Source: Sedimenticola sp. (GTDB lineage: Bacteria; Pseudomonadota; Gammaproteobacteria; Chromatiales; Chromatiaceae). Taken from it: a stretch of DNA of 36,652 nucleotides. Below the pieces are notes generated by a model, which ran no database searches, was not told where the DNA came from, and was given only the letters and a program-made list of their open reading frames with translations. The position numbers and the translations under genes were made by a program. The DNA is taken from the NCBI GenBank assembly GCA_027068915.1, contig JAMOLT010000023.1, positions 1 through 36,652 of the forward strand, read 5' to 3'. Below, one piece after another: positions 7,883-16,119 of the stretch (within the stretch, counting starts at the first letter, position 1; the number at the start of each line of letters is the position of its first letter).

Positions 7883-8613
7883 GGCCGGGCAACGAAGGAG
7901 ACAAAGTTGAAGCATTGAAACCATAAGTCCACACGGTTGAAACCAGCTTTGGCCAGGCGCAGCCGATGTACAGCAATGGTTTCCGGCACCAGCACCTCTT
8001 CCAGAGCGGCGCGCTTCTGGCTGATTTCCAGGTCAGAATAGCCATTGGCGCGCTTGAAGGCGTGGTGCAGCTCCACCAGCGACCGATCTTCCGCTTCATC
8101 GCTGCCGGCAATCTTTTCCGACAAGATCAAAACCCCCTCATCCAGCATGCCGGTATGAATACTTTTTAGCAGGGGCAGGCGTTCTTCCACAGGAAGAAAC
8201 TGCAGGGTGAAGTTTAATACCACTACAGAGGCATTGCAGATCTTTACGTTGCGAATATCATTGCAGATGGTGGTTACAGAGGGAAGGCCGTGGCGGGAAA
8301 ACTGCTCACTGGCCTTTTCCAGCATGGCCTGGGAATTGTCCACGGCAATCAGCTGACAATCCCGTTCTGCAATCTCCCTGCCCATGGATACGGTAGCCGC
8401 CCCCAGGGAACAGCCAAGATCATAAAGATTGCTGTGCGCAACTGCATGCTTGCGGGCCAGGATGGCGATCATGCCGATAATGCTGGCATAACCGGGCACA
8501 GAGCGGGAAATCATGTCCGAAAATACCGCCGCCACGCGCTCATCAAATACGAAACTGTCAATCTTGTCCTGGCGCCGGGCGTAAAGCTGATCGCAGGATT
8601 CAGAGCTGCTCAT
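7879..8613 (-). CDS. cmoA: carboxy-S-adenosylmethionine synthase
   Basis: CmoA makes carboxy-SAM from SAM and prephenate for use by CmoB. The protein shows FDERVAAVFSDMISRSVPGY, the SAM site LYDLGCSLGAAT, VVLNFTLQFL and KRANGYSDLEISQKR, with a conserved C-terminal LWFQCFNF. I start at ATG 8611-8613 (MSSSESCDQL, 244 aa), preceded at 8 nt by GGTGA; upstream in-frame ATGs exist but give non-homologous extra residues. The start lies 14 nt inside the preceding SET-domain gene, and the end overlaps cmoB, so all are one transcript. Confidence 0.96.
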   Translation of the reverse strand: MSSSESCDQLYARRQDKIDSFVFDERVAAVFSDMISRSVPGYASIIGMIAILARKHAVAHSNLYDLGCSLGAATVSMGREIAERDCQLIAVDNSQAMLEKASEQFSRHGLPSVTTICNDIRNVKICNASVVVLNFTLQFLPVEERLPLLKSIHTGMLDEGVLILSEKIAGSDEAEDRSLVELHHAFKRANGYSDLEISQKRAALEEVLVPETIAVHRLRLAKAGFNRVDLWFQCFNFVSFVARP

Positions 8614-8959
8614 GAAATTCATCACCATAATAAAAGGTGATTTCTTCGTCTTCCGCAATATCGGCTATGGCATATAGATCCAGGCCGTCAAATTCCGCAT
8701 TGCATTCCAGGGCATGATTCAGATAGCGCAACAGATTGCGGCCACTGCAACCGACCCATTTCTCGTTTTCACCTTCCAGTTCGCATATCCACAGCACATA
8801 CATACCATTGCGTGATGCTTTTTGGCCATGGTAGCTGCCAATATACTCCCCGGCTGAGATAGGTCTGCGAGCAAACAATCCAGTGCCGTGGAGTGAGGAA
8901 TCTGCAGCATAGACCCATTCCCGCAGTTCACGGTTGTGGCGGCGCAAATCCTGCTTCAT
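8600..8959 (-). CDS. SET-domain protein, putative protein-lysine methyltransferase
   Basis: The 119-aa protein is little more than a SET domain. It shows GTGLFARRPISAGEYIGSYHG (residues 25-45), the substrate/SAM-site segment GRNLLRYLNHALECNAEFDG (about 73-92, matching the family R-x-x-NH-x-x-x-P/N-N core) and EDEEITFYYGDEF near the C-terminus. SET proteins methylate lysines using SAM; the bacterial target here is unknown. It overlaps the ArnD-like gene by 4 nt upstream and cmoA by 14 nt downstream, so it sits inside an operon with tRNA-modification methyltransferases. Confidence 0.9.
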   Translation of the reverse strand: MKQDLRRHNRELREWVYAADSSLHGTGLFARRPISAGEYIGSYHGQKASRNGMYVLWICELEGENEKWVGCSGRNLLRYLNHALECNAEFDGLDLYAIADIAEDEEITFYYGDEFHEQL

Positions 8960-9795
8960 GTTTCCGCTTTAACACTCTGCATGGCAAGATGTTCCTTGCG
9001 ACCAGGAACCGCACCCCAGCCAATTTGATACACCGGCAAGCGTTCGAGATCCAGCTCGCGGCGAACCTCCCCAAGGGTGCGCAAGGTGCCCTCCTGCCCT
9101 TTCCACATCACCAGCATTTTTTCCATGAAGTCGAGATGCTGTATTCCCTCACTCTCCGCATTGGCGGAATACACATGACCAAAGGGCAGCACATGGCAGC
9201 TTTCCGCATAGAGATACTCATGCATCTTTTCCGCTTCAATTTCGTCCTGCGCCAGCATTTCAGAAAGAGTGGGCAGGGTTGTGGGGATCTGGGGGCACTG
9301 GGAAACCACATTGTGCAGGGAGGGCAGGAACGGAAACTTGCCTCGCACATCGCTGGCGTAACGGAATTCCAGGCGCTCCTCCATTGCCAGCAAATGCGCA
9401 TTCACCTGCCATCCCGGAGCAGCAAACCGATTGGGGGCATGGCCAAGCAGCTGCCCGAATGTTTCCATGCCCAGCGCCAGCTGATGGCTGGTCCAGTCTG
9501 CATTGGCAAAGGCGGCCTGCTTGCGCCAGGTACCAGCATCGAATCCCATCAGGCCAATTTCATGCCCGGCATCCGCCACCGCCAGCATGGCCTCCTGCAG
9601 GGTCATTTCCGCCTTCTGCCGCTTACCCAGAAGAGATACGGCTTTTTCAACCAGCCCCTTTCCCTGGGCATTGTATTCCACCGCAAAGAAGAAGCTGGCA
9701 ATCACCTGGTACTCTTCCAGCAACTTGAGCAGTCGCGGCACTCCCACGGTCGCAGCATTGAGAGTGGGCACATCAATTTTCAGAGCAATTCTCAT
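8956..9795 (-). CDS. ArnD-like polysaccharide deacetylase-family protein with altered active site
   Basis: The 279-aa protein resembles ArnD, the NodB-fold deformylase of aminoarabinose-lipid A synthesis: LKIDVPT at residues 5-11 for ArnD's RIDVDT, GVPRLLKLLEEYQVIASFFF, APGWQVN, RYASDVRGKFPFLP, QIPTTLPT and NAESEG. Compared with ArnD as I recall it, the second Asp of motif 1 is Pro, and the HAWDHHAW metal motif reads MGFDAGTWR (about residues 82-90), losing the histidine ligands. It may be a non-catalytic or repurposed family member. No other arn gene is near. It precedes the SET gene with a 4-nt overlap and follows the 67-aa gene by one base. Confidence 0.85.
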   Translation of the reverse strand: MRIALKIDVPTLNAATVGVPRLLKLLEEYQVIASFFFAVEYNAQGKGLVEKAVSLLGKRQKAEMTLQEAMLAVADAGHEIGLMGFDAGTWRKQAAFANADWTSHQLALGMETFGQLLGHAPNRFAAPGWQVNAHLLAMEERLEFRYASDVRGKFPFLPSLHNVVSQCPQIPTTLPTLSEMLAQDEIEAEKMHEYLYAESCHVLPFGHVYSANAESEGIQHLDFMEKMLVMWKGQEGTLRTLGEVRRELDLERLPVYQIGWGAVPGRKEHLAMQSVKAET

Positions 9796-9796
9796 A

Positions 9797-10000
9797 TCAC
9801 TGATCCAGACTACAGCTATCCTTGTAGATAGCCATGATGCTTTTGATTTCTCCCAATACCTGCTTCTGCTGTTGGACGTCGAGTGCCTGCAGCTCCGGCA
9901 ACACCCGACCCCGCTCTATCAAGTCAATATCAGCCCGCAAGGCCTGGCAGCCTTTCAGACAAAGAGTTTCCACCACATAATCCACTGGGTCAGGTTTCAT
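9797..10000 (-). CDS. small conserved-looking protein of unknown function (67 aa)
   Basis: I do not recognise a named family. The 67-aa product is mostly helical in character, with a CLKGC cysteine pair near residue 14-18 and a C-terminal helix-like QQQKQVLGEIKSIMAIY. Its stop is one base before the ATG of the ArnD-like gene, so it is the first gene of the 67aa–ArnD-like–SET–cmoA–cmoB operon. No clear ribosome binding site precedes the ATG, so the start is uncertain. Confidence 0.7.
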   Translation of the reverse strand: MKPDPVDYVVETLCLKGCQALRADIDLIERGRVLPELQALDVQQQKQVLGEIKSIMAIYKDSCSLDQ

Positions 10001-10152
10001 TCAAGCAACGATCAACAATACCGGGCAGGCGCGAATTATGCCACAGGAAAACCCGGGATTCCCGTGAAATACACGATTTTACGCGCAGCTGCAATATGCC
10101 TGTATTGTGTTGGCAATCCATTGTAACGGGGGGTTTTCTGCCAACAAAACAA

Positions 10153-10182
10153 TTTGTTCTTTATTTGTTCTCTTTTTGTGCT
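10153..10182 (+). promoter_or_regulatory. three 11-bp-phased direct repeats upstream of the small membrane protein
   Basis: TTTGTTCT at 10153-10160 and 10164-10171 and TTTGTGCT at 10175-10182 are spaced exactly 11 bp apart, one helical turn. Direct repeats with this phase are the usual binding pattern of OmpR/PhoB-type response regulators. They lie 38-67 bp before the start codon, in the divergent 220-bp control region between the cmo operon and the 59-aa gene. Confidence 0.5.
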
Positions 10183-10219
10183 AAACTAAGAACCATTATA
10201 GAACAGAAGGAAAAACAGA

Positions 10220-10399
10220 ATGAACCACATGACCTATCTTATGCGGGATCAGGTGCGGGATCTGGTACCAAGCCTCGGTGTACCCGCCCTGTCCAAAAAG
10301 AAATCAAGGGAATGGAAGAAATTACGCTCTTTTGCAGAAATCGGGGCTTTTGTGCTCGCAGTACTGGCTTATATCGCCGCTTTGTCGTTGATGACCTGA
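10220..10399 (+). CDS. small single-span membrane protein (59 aa)
   Basis: This short frame starts at ATG 10220 with a strong ribosome site, AGAAGGA, 8 nt upstream. The product MNHMTYLMRD... has a basic middle segment (SKKKSREWKKLR, residues 25-36) followed by a hydrophobic span FAEIGAFVLAVLAYIAALSL (residues 38-57) and ends two residues later, so it is a tail-anchored type protein with its N-terminus probably in the cytoplasm. I recognise no family. It is divergent from the cmo operon and convergent with ppiD. The good ribosome site, basic-then-hydrophobic order and phased upstream repeats argue that it is real. Confidence 0.7.
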   Translation: MNHMTYLMRDQVRDLVPSLGVPALSKKKSREWKKLRSFAEIGAFVLAVLAYIAALSLMT

Positions 10400-10437
10400 C
10401 GGCCTTTTGCTGATAAGCCTGATCAACGTATAGAAAA

Positions 10438-12366
10438 TCAGTACCCGGTAGCGGCTTCCGTATCTGTGGCAATTTCTATATCTGCATGTTTGCGGAGATA
10501 TTTGCCCATGAGATTGAACTGGGCATCCCCTTTGGCCCTGGCCAGTTGTTCCCGGGCAACCTTGCGCACAGCTTCATCCAGTTTGGACGGATCACCATCC
10601 AGAATCTTGCTCACCGCCAGCAGAACATAATCTCCATCACCCAGCGCAACACCGCCAACAGAGGGTTTGCCTGGCTCAGGCCGCGCCAGGCCAAAAGCAG
10701 CATCTCTAATCACTGCAGGCAACGTAGTGGAGTTGCGCTTTATTTTGGTAGCCTGTCCAAGTTTCCAGCCCTGCTCCCGCGCCAATTGCGCCAAGCTGAC
10801 GGCTCCGGTCTGTAGCGCCTGCAGGGATTCTTCCCCCCTGGCTTTTGCAAGGTGGGATGCTTTTTCACGCTTCATTGTAGCGATAATTTTTTCTTTGACC
10901 TCATCAAATGCCTGCAGGTGTTCCGCCTCATGTTCAACCACTCGCAGCACCAGAACCTGGTCATCTTCCAGTTCGATGAGTTCGCTGTTGTGATTTTCCA
11001 GCAGGACATCCTCACTGAAGGCTGCGGCCACAACTTTTGCTGAAGCAAGAATGCCTTTCCCGCCCCGACGATCAAACCAGTCTGATTGCTGCGGCTCCAG
11101 CTGCAACACCTCTGCCGCAGGCACCAGGCTGTCTGGCGTTTCGTAGCTCAGATCAGCAAGTTGTTCGGCCTGGTCAAACAGTAGTTGCTCTGCTTCGTTG
11201 CGACGATAAGCCGTTTCGATTTTATCGTACAGGGCATCAAAGCTCCCTTCTCCACCGGATTTGATTTCGGTTACTTCCAGCAAATGGAAGCCGAACGGCG
11301 TACGCACCGGCTTGCCTAGTGTATCAACTTCCAGACTGTAGGCTTCATCTTCAAAAGCTTTCGCCATCAGGCCGGGGCTGACCCAACCAACATCGCCGCC
11401 CTGATCCCTGGAGCCGGGATCATCAGAAAACTCCTTTGCCAGCACTTCGAAGTTCTCGCCGTTTTCCAGGCGTTTGGCAATATCTTCTATTTTTGCCTTT
11501 GCTGCCTCAACTGCAGCATCATCGGCATTTTCAGCAACCTGTATCAGAATATGCCGCACCCGGCGTTCTTCAGGCGCCTGGAACTCGTCCTTGTGCTGTT
11601 CGTAATAGGCGCGCAGTTTCTCGTCGGTGACTTCCAGGCCAGCGCCTACCACTTCGGGAGACAGAAGAATGTACTCTACTTTTACCCGCTCCGGCACCAT
11701 GTAGGCTTGTGCATGTTCTTCATAATAATTTTTTATTTCTTCGTCAGAAGGCTGGAAATCGCCCGCCAGCTCTTTACCGGAAATCGTCAGATAGGATGTT
11801 TCGCGCTCCTGATCACGCAAGCGGATACTTTCGCTCAGTTCAAAATCCGTTGCAATGGCAGAAACGGCTATGCCATTGCGCATTTGCTGCATGACCAGAT
11901 CCTGGCGCACGCTGTCTTCGAAACTGCGCTGGGTCATTCCTTGATTGCGAACCGCAGTATTGTATGCCTGGGCATTGAATTTCCCGTTATTTTGAAAATA
12001 GGGAATGGACTGGATGTATTGCCGCACAAAGTCATCGCTGATGCGCAAATTCCAGTCATCAGCAGTTTCCGCCAACACCCGCTCATTGATCATCTGCTCA
12101 ATGACCTGTTGACGCAATAGCTGGTCATCAAACAATTCCGGGCGATAGGCTTTACCCATCTGCTCACGCAAACGATCCCGGAACTCCCGCACCTGCCGCT
12201 CCACCTGTCTTTGGGTTATTTCACTGCCATCAACAGTAACTGCTACCGGGTCACCGCTTACGCCCAGGTAACTTTGTATGCCCCACAGGGCGAAGGGAAT
12301 GGTAATAAATCCAACGATGAGCCAGGCAAACCAACCTTGGGCTCTTTCTCTAATTGCCAGCAGCAT
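10438..12366 (-). CDS. ppiD: periplasmic chaperone/peptidyl-prolyl isomerase-like PpiD
   Basis: The 642-aa protein has the PpiD architecture: a short cytoplasmic start and one membrane anchor (GWFAWLIVGFITIPFALWGI, residues 12-31), a SurA-like N-terminal chaperone region (about 35-260), a parvulin domain (about 265-365, RRVRHILIQVAEN to GFHLLEVTEI) and a long C-terminal chaperone part. It acts at the periplasmic side of the inner membrane near SecYEG, helping exported proteins fold. It follows hupB and the tRNA pair, a conserved gammaproteobacterial order. A tRNA-operon terminator separates it from them, so it needs its own promoter; TAATAT about 30 bp before the start is a weak candidate. 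Confidence 0.95.
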   Translation of the reverse strand: MLLAIRERAQGWFAWLIVGFITIPFALWGIQSYLGVSGDPVAVTVDGSEITQRQVERQVREFRDRLREQMGKAYRPELFDDQLLRQQVIEQMINERVLAETADDWNLRISDDFVRQYIQSIPYFQNNGKFNAQAYNTAVRNQGMTQRSFEDSVRQDLVMQQMRNGIAVSAIATDFELSESIRLRDQERETSYLTISGKELAGDFQPSDEEIKNYYEEHAQAYMVPERVKVEYILLSPEVVGAGLEVTDEKLRAYYEQHKDEFQAPEERRVRHILIQVAENADDAAVEAAKAKIEDIAKRLENGENFEVLAKEFSDDPGSRDQGGDVGWVSPGLMAKAFEDEAYSLEVDTLGKPVRTPFGFHLLEVTEIKSGGEGSFDALYDKIETAYRRNEAEQLLFDQAEQLADLSYETPDSLVPAAEVLQLEPQQSDWFDRRGGKGILASAKVVAAAFSEDVLLENHNSELIELEDDQVLVLRVVEHEAEHLQAFDEVKEKIIATMKREKASHLAKARGEESLQALQTGAVSLAQLAREQGWKLGQATKIKRNSTTLPAVIRDAAFGLARPEPGKPSVGGVALGDGDYVLLAVSKILDGDPSKLDEAVRKVAREQLARAKGDAQFNLMGKYLRKHADIEIATDTEAATGY

Positions 12367-12430
12367 GATTGTTCAATATTCCAAATATATTAAGCTAAAA
12401 GGGTTAAATCTGAACTTCCTTAACAACCCC

Positions 12431-12468
12431 GAAAACAAAAAACGGGGTACCAGCAATGATACCCCGTT
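12431..12468 (-). terminator. rho-independent terminator after tRNA-Asp
   Basis: On the minus strand AACGGGGTA and TACCCCGTT (12460-12468 and 12441-12449) form a perfect 9-bp stem with a 10-nt loop, followed by TTTTTGTTTT. It begins 12 nt after the encoded CCA of tRNA-Asp and ends the hupB–tRNA transcript. Confidence 0.88.
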
Positions 12469-12479
12469 CGTGTCAAAAA

Positions 12480-12556
12480 TGGCGGAGTGGACGGGACTCG
12501 AACCCGCGACCACCGGCGTGACAGGCCGGTATTCTAACCAACTGAACTACCACTCC
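12480..12556 (-). tRNA. tRNA-Asp (anticodon GTC)
   Basis: The 77-nt gene folds as a full cloverleaf with acceptor GGAGTGG/CCACTCC, anticodon loop CTGTCAC giving GTC, T-arm GGGTTCGAGTCCC and a genomically encoded CCA (12480-12482). It lies 8 bp downstream of tRNA-Val on the same strand. Confidence 0.97.
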
Positions 12557-12564
12557 TTGTTGCT

Positions 12565-12640
12565 TGGTGGGTGCTGAGGGGATCGAACCCCCGACCCTCG
12601 CCTTGTAAGGGCGATGCTCTCCCAGCTGAGCTAAGCACCC
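12565..12640 (-). tRNA. tRNA-Val (anticodon TAC)
   Basis: The 76-nt gene has acceptor GGGTGCT/AGCACCC, D-arm GCTCAGCTGGGAGAGC, anticodon loop CTTACAA giving TAC, T-arm GGGTTCGATCCC and an encoded CCA. Its 5' end is only 12 nt after the hupB stop codon, so it must be processed from the hupB messenger or transcribed from inside hupB. Valine tRNA(UAC) is one of the tRNAs modified by the CmoA/CmoB pathway encoded in this window. Confidence 0.97.
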
Positions 12641-12652
12641 GATTAAGGCGCG

Positions 12653-12925
12653 CTAGTTTACTGCATCCTTCAATGCTTTGCCAGCTTTAAATGCGGGTGA
12701 TTTTGAAGCCTTGATCTGGATTGCTTCACCTGTTTTTGGGTTCCGTCCGGTACGTGCTGCGCGGTCGCGTACGAGGAAACTTCCAAAGCCGACAATGGAG
12801 ACTGTATCGCCTTCCTGAAGTGCTTTGGTTATCGTTACTATCATGCCATCGAGTGCATTGCCAGCCTTTGACTGGGAAATATCTGCTGCTTCGGCAATTG
12901 CTTCAATCAATTCTTTTTTGTTCAT
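12653..12925 (-). CDS. hupB: DNA-binding protein HU-beta
   Basis: The 90-aa protein has exact HU length and the family signatures [32 protein letters not shown] (the DNA-wrapping arm) and [16 protein letters not shown]. It bends DNA in the nucleoid. It lies downstream of lon, the usual order, but has its own strong promoter 135 bp upstream and is followed directly by two tRNA genes. Confidence 0.98.
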   Translation of the reverse strand: MNKKELIEAIAEAADISQSKAGNALDGMIVTITKALQEGDTVSIVGFGSFLVRDRAARTGRNPKTGEAIQIKASKSPAFKAGKALKDAVN

Positions 12926-13059
12926 CCTGTTTGTGCCCCATAAATGTAGCTATTGTAATTATCCCGAACCCAAGAGTTCGGAATTTAGGAATGGAAGCTG
13001 TTATATCCCGAAATATGCCATTACAACAACAGATATTCAGGCTCCATAAAAGCGTGCGT

Positions 13060-13089
13060 TTTATACCAAGTTCAGAGGAAAACTGTCAA
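13060..13089 (-). promoter_or_regulatory. sigma-70 promoter of hupB
   Basis: On the minus strand TTGACA (13084-13089) and TATAAA (13060-13065) are separated by 18 nt. The predicted start is near 13053, giving a leader of about 128 nt before hupB. The near-consensus elements fit the abundant expression of HU and the tRNAs behind it. Confidence 0.75.
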
Positions 13090-13181
13090 GGAAAAAGCAC
13101 TTTCCAAGGCAAAATATTGGCCGCAAGCCACCCGCCCGCTTCTGCCAATTGCGCAACTGATTGCTCCATACTATATGGCAA

Positions 13182-15626
13182 TCAATGTGTTGTCAGACGT
13201 TTGCGCCGTGGTTTCTTACCCGCACTACTCTTGGTGCTGGTGGCCACCTCTTCCGTCTTGGTTGTTTCGCCCGGCTGCGGTTGCTCCAGCAAGGCAATTT
13301 CCAATACCTCGTCAATCCATTTTACTGGTCGTATATCAAGGCTGGCGGTGATGTTGTCGGGTATTTCTTTCAGGTCCCGCTCGTTTTCTTCCGGGATAAT
13401 GACGGTCTTTATTCCGCCACGTGCCGCGGCAAGAAGTTTTTCCTTCAACCCGCCAATCGGCAGCACTTCACCACGCAGGGTGATTTCTCCGGTCATGGCC
13501 ACATCTGCCTTTACCGGGATATGAGTCAGTGATGAGACCAAGGCGGTACACATACCGATACCTGCGCTGGGGCCGTCCTTGGGCGTTGCTCCTTCAGGCA
13601 CGTGCACATGGACGTCGTATTCCTGATGAAAATCCTTGTCCAGCCCCAGTATGTCGGCGCGACTGCGTACAACGGTCATGGCAGCCTGAATGGATTCCTT
13701 CATCACATCACCCAGCTGCCCGGTATAGGTAAAACGTCCTTTACCGGGCATGAGCGCCGCCTCGATTGTCAGAAGCTCACCACCAACTTCCGTCCATGCC
13801 AACCCGGTAACCTGACCCACCTGATCACGCTCTTCGGCCTTGCCATAGCGGTAACGCTGCACACCAAGATAATGTTCCAGCTTCTTGGGCGTGACAGTAA
13901 CTTTCCGGCCCTTGTTTTCACCCAGCAGAATCTCCTTCACCACCTTACGGCAGATCTTGGCGATCTCCCGCTCCAGGCTGCGCACTCCGGCTTCGCGGGT
14001 ATAGTAGCGAACGATATCCCTGACAGCCGCTTCCCGGATAACCAGCTCATTGCTCTTCAATCCGTTGTGCTCCATTTGCTTGGGAATAAGGTAGCGCTCG
14101 GCAATGTTTACTTTTTCATCTTCGGTGTAACCGGACAGGCGAATCACTTCCATGCGATCCAGTAGTGCCGGTGGAACATTCAGGGAATTGGCGGTGGCCA
14201 CGAACATGATTTCCGACAGATCAAAATCCACTTCCAGATAGTGATCCTGGAAGGTGTGATTTTGCTCGGGATCCAGTACTTCCAGCAGGGCAGAAGCAGG
14301 ATCGCCGCGGAAATCCTGAGCCATTTTGTCAATTTCATCCAGCAAAAACAGCGGATTACGCACTCCTGCTTTGGTTAGATTCTGCACGATCTTACCCGGC
14401 AACGCACCGATATAGGTACGCCGGTGACCGCGAATCTCTGCCTCGTCACGCACGCCACCCAGGGCCATGCGCACGAACTTGCGGTTGGTGGCCCGGGCGA
14501 TGGATTGCCCCAGGGAGGTCTTGCCAACGCCGGGAGGACCGACCAGGCACAGGATCGGCCCCTTGAGCTTGCGCACCCGCTGCTGCACCGCAAGGTACTC
14601 CAGAATACGTTCCTTTACCTTCTCCAGGCCATAGTGATCCGCTTCCAGCACTGCTTCCGCCTTGGCGATATCATTACGCACCCGGCTACGCTTTTTCCAG
14701 GGCACGCTCACCAGCGCATCAATGTAGTTGCGCACCACTGTGGCTTCTGCCGACATGGGCGACATAAGCTTGAGCTTGTTCAGCTCTGCTTCTGCCTTGG
14801 TTTTTGCTTCCTTGCTCATGCCAGCCTTTTTGATTTTTTCCGCCAGTTCTTCAAATTCATTGGGCACGTCATCCATTTCACCCAGCTCTTTCTGAATGGC
14901 CTTCATCTGCTCATTCAGATAGTACTCGCGCTGATTCTTCTCCATTTGCTTCTTGACCCGCCCGCGAATGCGCTTTTCCATCTGCAGCACGTCGTTTTCA
15001 CCTTCCATGAGCGCCATCAGGTGCTCAAGACGCTCCCGGACGCTTTGCATTTCCAGCACTTGCTGTTTTTCATCCAGCTTCAGGGTCATGTGTGCAGCCA
15101 TGGTATCGGCCAGACGCGTGGGCTCGTCGATGCTGGCCAGGGAGGTCAGCACTTCAGGGGGGATTTTCTTATTCAGTTTCACATACTGGTCAAACAAGCT
15201 CGTAGCAGTACGCATGAGGACATCCATTTCCTGCTCGGGCAGTTCGTCCTTATCATGCAGCGGGCTTACCTGTGCAACATAGTATCCATCTTTTTCATGG
15301 GTTTTCCCGATACGGCTGCGGGCACTGCCTTCCACCAGCACCTTCACCGTGCCGTCCGGCAATTTCAACAGCTGCAGGATACTCGCCATGGTGCCTACTT
15401 CGTATATGTCACCAGCACCGGGATCATCCACTTCCGGACTCTTCTGCGCGACCAGCAGAATCTGCTTATTGTCCTGCATGGTGGCATCCAGCGCTTTGAT
15501 GGACTTTTCCCGTCCCACGAACAGAGGGATGACCATATGCGGATAGACCACTACATCACGCAAGGGCAGCACGGGTATCAGGGTGCTGACATCAGGGGCT
15601 TGCTTGGATCCTTTGTCTTGATCCAT
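13182..15626 (-). CDS. lon: ATP-dependent protease Lon
   Basis: Lon degrades misfolded and regulatory proteins in the cytoplasm. From the start chosen here the protein is 814 aa: LAN substrate-binding domain ([20 protein letters not shown] near residue 18), coiled middle, AAA+ module with Walker [10 protein letters not shown] and Walker [10 protein letters not shown], and the protease domain with catalytic Ser in [10 protein letters not shown] and catalytic Lys in [11 protein letters not shown] start at ATG 15624-15626 because GAGAGGAA sits 7 nt upstream; a longer frame to 15662 lacks this. The C-terminus has an extra Lys/Arg-rich tail ([15 protein letters not shown]). Confidence 0.97.
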   Translation of the reverse strand: MDQDKGSKQAPDVSTLIPVLPLRDVVVYPHMVIPLFVGREKSIKALDATMQDNKQILLVAQKSPEVDDPGAGDIYEVGTMASILQLLKLPDGTVKVLVEGSARSRIGKTHEKDGYYVAQVSPLHDKDELPEQEMDVLMRTATSLFDQYVKLNKKIPPEVLTSLASIDEPTRLADTMAAHMTLKLDEKQQVLEMQSVRERLEHLMALMEGENDVLQMEKRIRGRVKKQMEKNQREYYLNEQMKAIQKELGEMDDVPNEFEELAEKIKKAGMSKEAKTKAEAELNKLKLMSPMSAEATVVRNYIDALVSVPWKKRSRVRNDIAKAEAVLEADHYGLEKVKERILEYLAVQQRVRKLKGPILCLVGPPGVGKTSLGQSIARATNRKFVRMALGGVRDEAEIRGHRRTYIGALPGKIVQNLTKAGVRNPLFLLDEIDKMAQDFRGDPASALLEVLDPEQNHTFQDHYLEVDFDLSEIMFVATANSLNVPPALLDRMEVIRLSGYTEDEKVNIAERYLIPKQMEHNGLKSNELVIREAAVRDIVRYYTREAGVRSLEREIAKICRKVVKEILLGENKGRKVTVTPKKLEHYLGVQRYRYGKAEERDQVGQVTGLAWTEVGGELLTIEAALMPGKGRFTYTGQLGDVMKESIQAAMTVVRSRADILGLDKDFHQEYDVHVHVPEGATPKDGPSAGIGMCTALVSSLTHIPVKADVAMTGEITLRGEVLPIGGLKEKLLAAARGGIKTVIIPEENERDLKEIPDNITASLDIRPVKWIDEVLEIALLEQPQPGETTKTEEVATSTKSSAGKKPRRKRLTTH

Positions 15627-15785
15627 GGTATGTTCCTCTCGAAGAACTGCAATCCTTTTCACGAAGGATGCATTGAACAGAATGTCGGGCAGAGCAAATG
15701 CTGTTTTGTTGCCCTACCATACTTAACAGGATGTTGAAAAAATCCTTCCGTGGCTGTTTTCAACCCGGACGTCCTTGTACGGCGT

Positions 15786-15822
15786 ACAGGCTGTTGAAAA
15801 ATGGTTTTTTTCAACAGCCTGT
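15786..15822. repeat. perfect 16-bp hairpin upstream of lon
   Basis: ACAGGCTGTTGAAAAA and TTTTTCAACAGCCTGT pair perfectly around a 5-nt loop. The run of T next to the stem on either strand could make it a bidirectional terminator between clpX and lon. Confidence 0.85.
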
Positions 15823-15837
15823 TAAATGCGCATTTAA
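15822..15837. repeat. perfect 16-bp palindrome TTAAATGCGCATTTAA
   Basis: A self-complementary 16-mer directly abuts the hairpin at 15786-15822. It could be the junction of an element or a protein-binding site; nothing else identifies it. Confidence 0.7.
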
Positions 15838-16080
15838 TGGCTTCCCACAGGACGAGCCGTAACGAACCACCTGCGGTGTTGCGCGCTCTTGAGACAGAAT
15901 GACTGCCTCGGCGAGGGCACGCCTGGCAGCTGACCCGTCCATATGTGTGCTTTATACAGGACATTACACCAAATGGGGTCGGGAACTCGCATTTCAAGTG
16001 TGGTGCCGCTTCGCGTAACTGCCGCAGATGACGGGGATACTGAAAAAATTTCCAGCGCCCCTCCACTCCCGGGGCATGAA

Positions 16081-16111
16081 AATAAAACCGGTGCGGGATT
16101 CCCGCACCGGT
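16081..16111 (-). terminator. rho-independent terminator of clpX
   Basis: ACCGGTGCGGG and CCCGCACCGGT form a perfect 11-bp stem with a 3-nt loop, followed on the minus strand by TTTATT. It begins 8 nt after the clpX stop codon. Confidence 0.9.
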
Positions 16112-16119
16112 CAAAAACT

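Larger units (their letters stand above)
15627..16080. other. lon–clpX intergenic region with palindromic repeats, no gene
   Basis: I see no convincing gene in these 450 bp; open frames here have no homologous-looking content. The region holds a 16-bp perfect hairpin (15786-15822), an adjacent perfect palindrome (15822-15837), and a related ACAGGATGTTGAAAAAA half copy near 15727-15743 resembling the hairpin arm ACAGGCTGTTGAAAAA. These look like decayed MITE-type elements in the lon leader. A lon promoter must lie here but I cannot place it confidently. Confidence 0.6.

Noticed and set aside
15627-15800. Heat-shock sigma-32 promoter for lon
   Set aside because: A GTTGAAAA stretch exists but no CCCCAT-like -10 at proper spacing; not supportable.
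15659-16114. Minus-strand 151-aa open frame between clpX and lon
   Set aside because: It runs through hairpins, a palindrome and the clpX terminator and has no gene-like composition or ribosome site.
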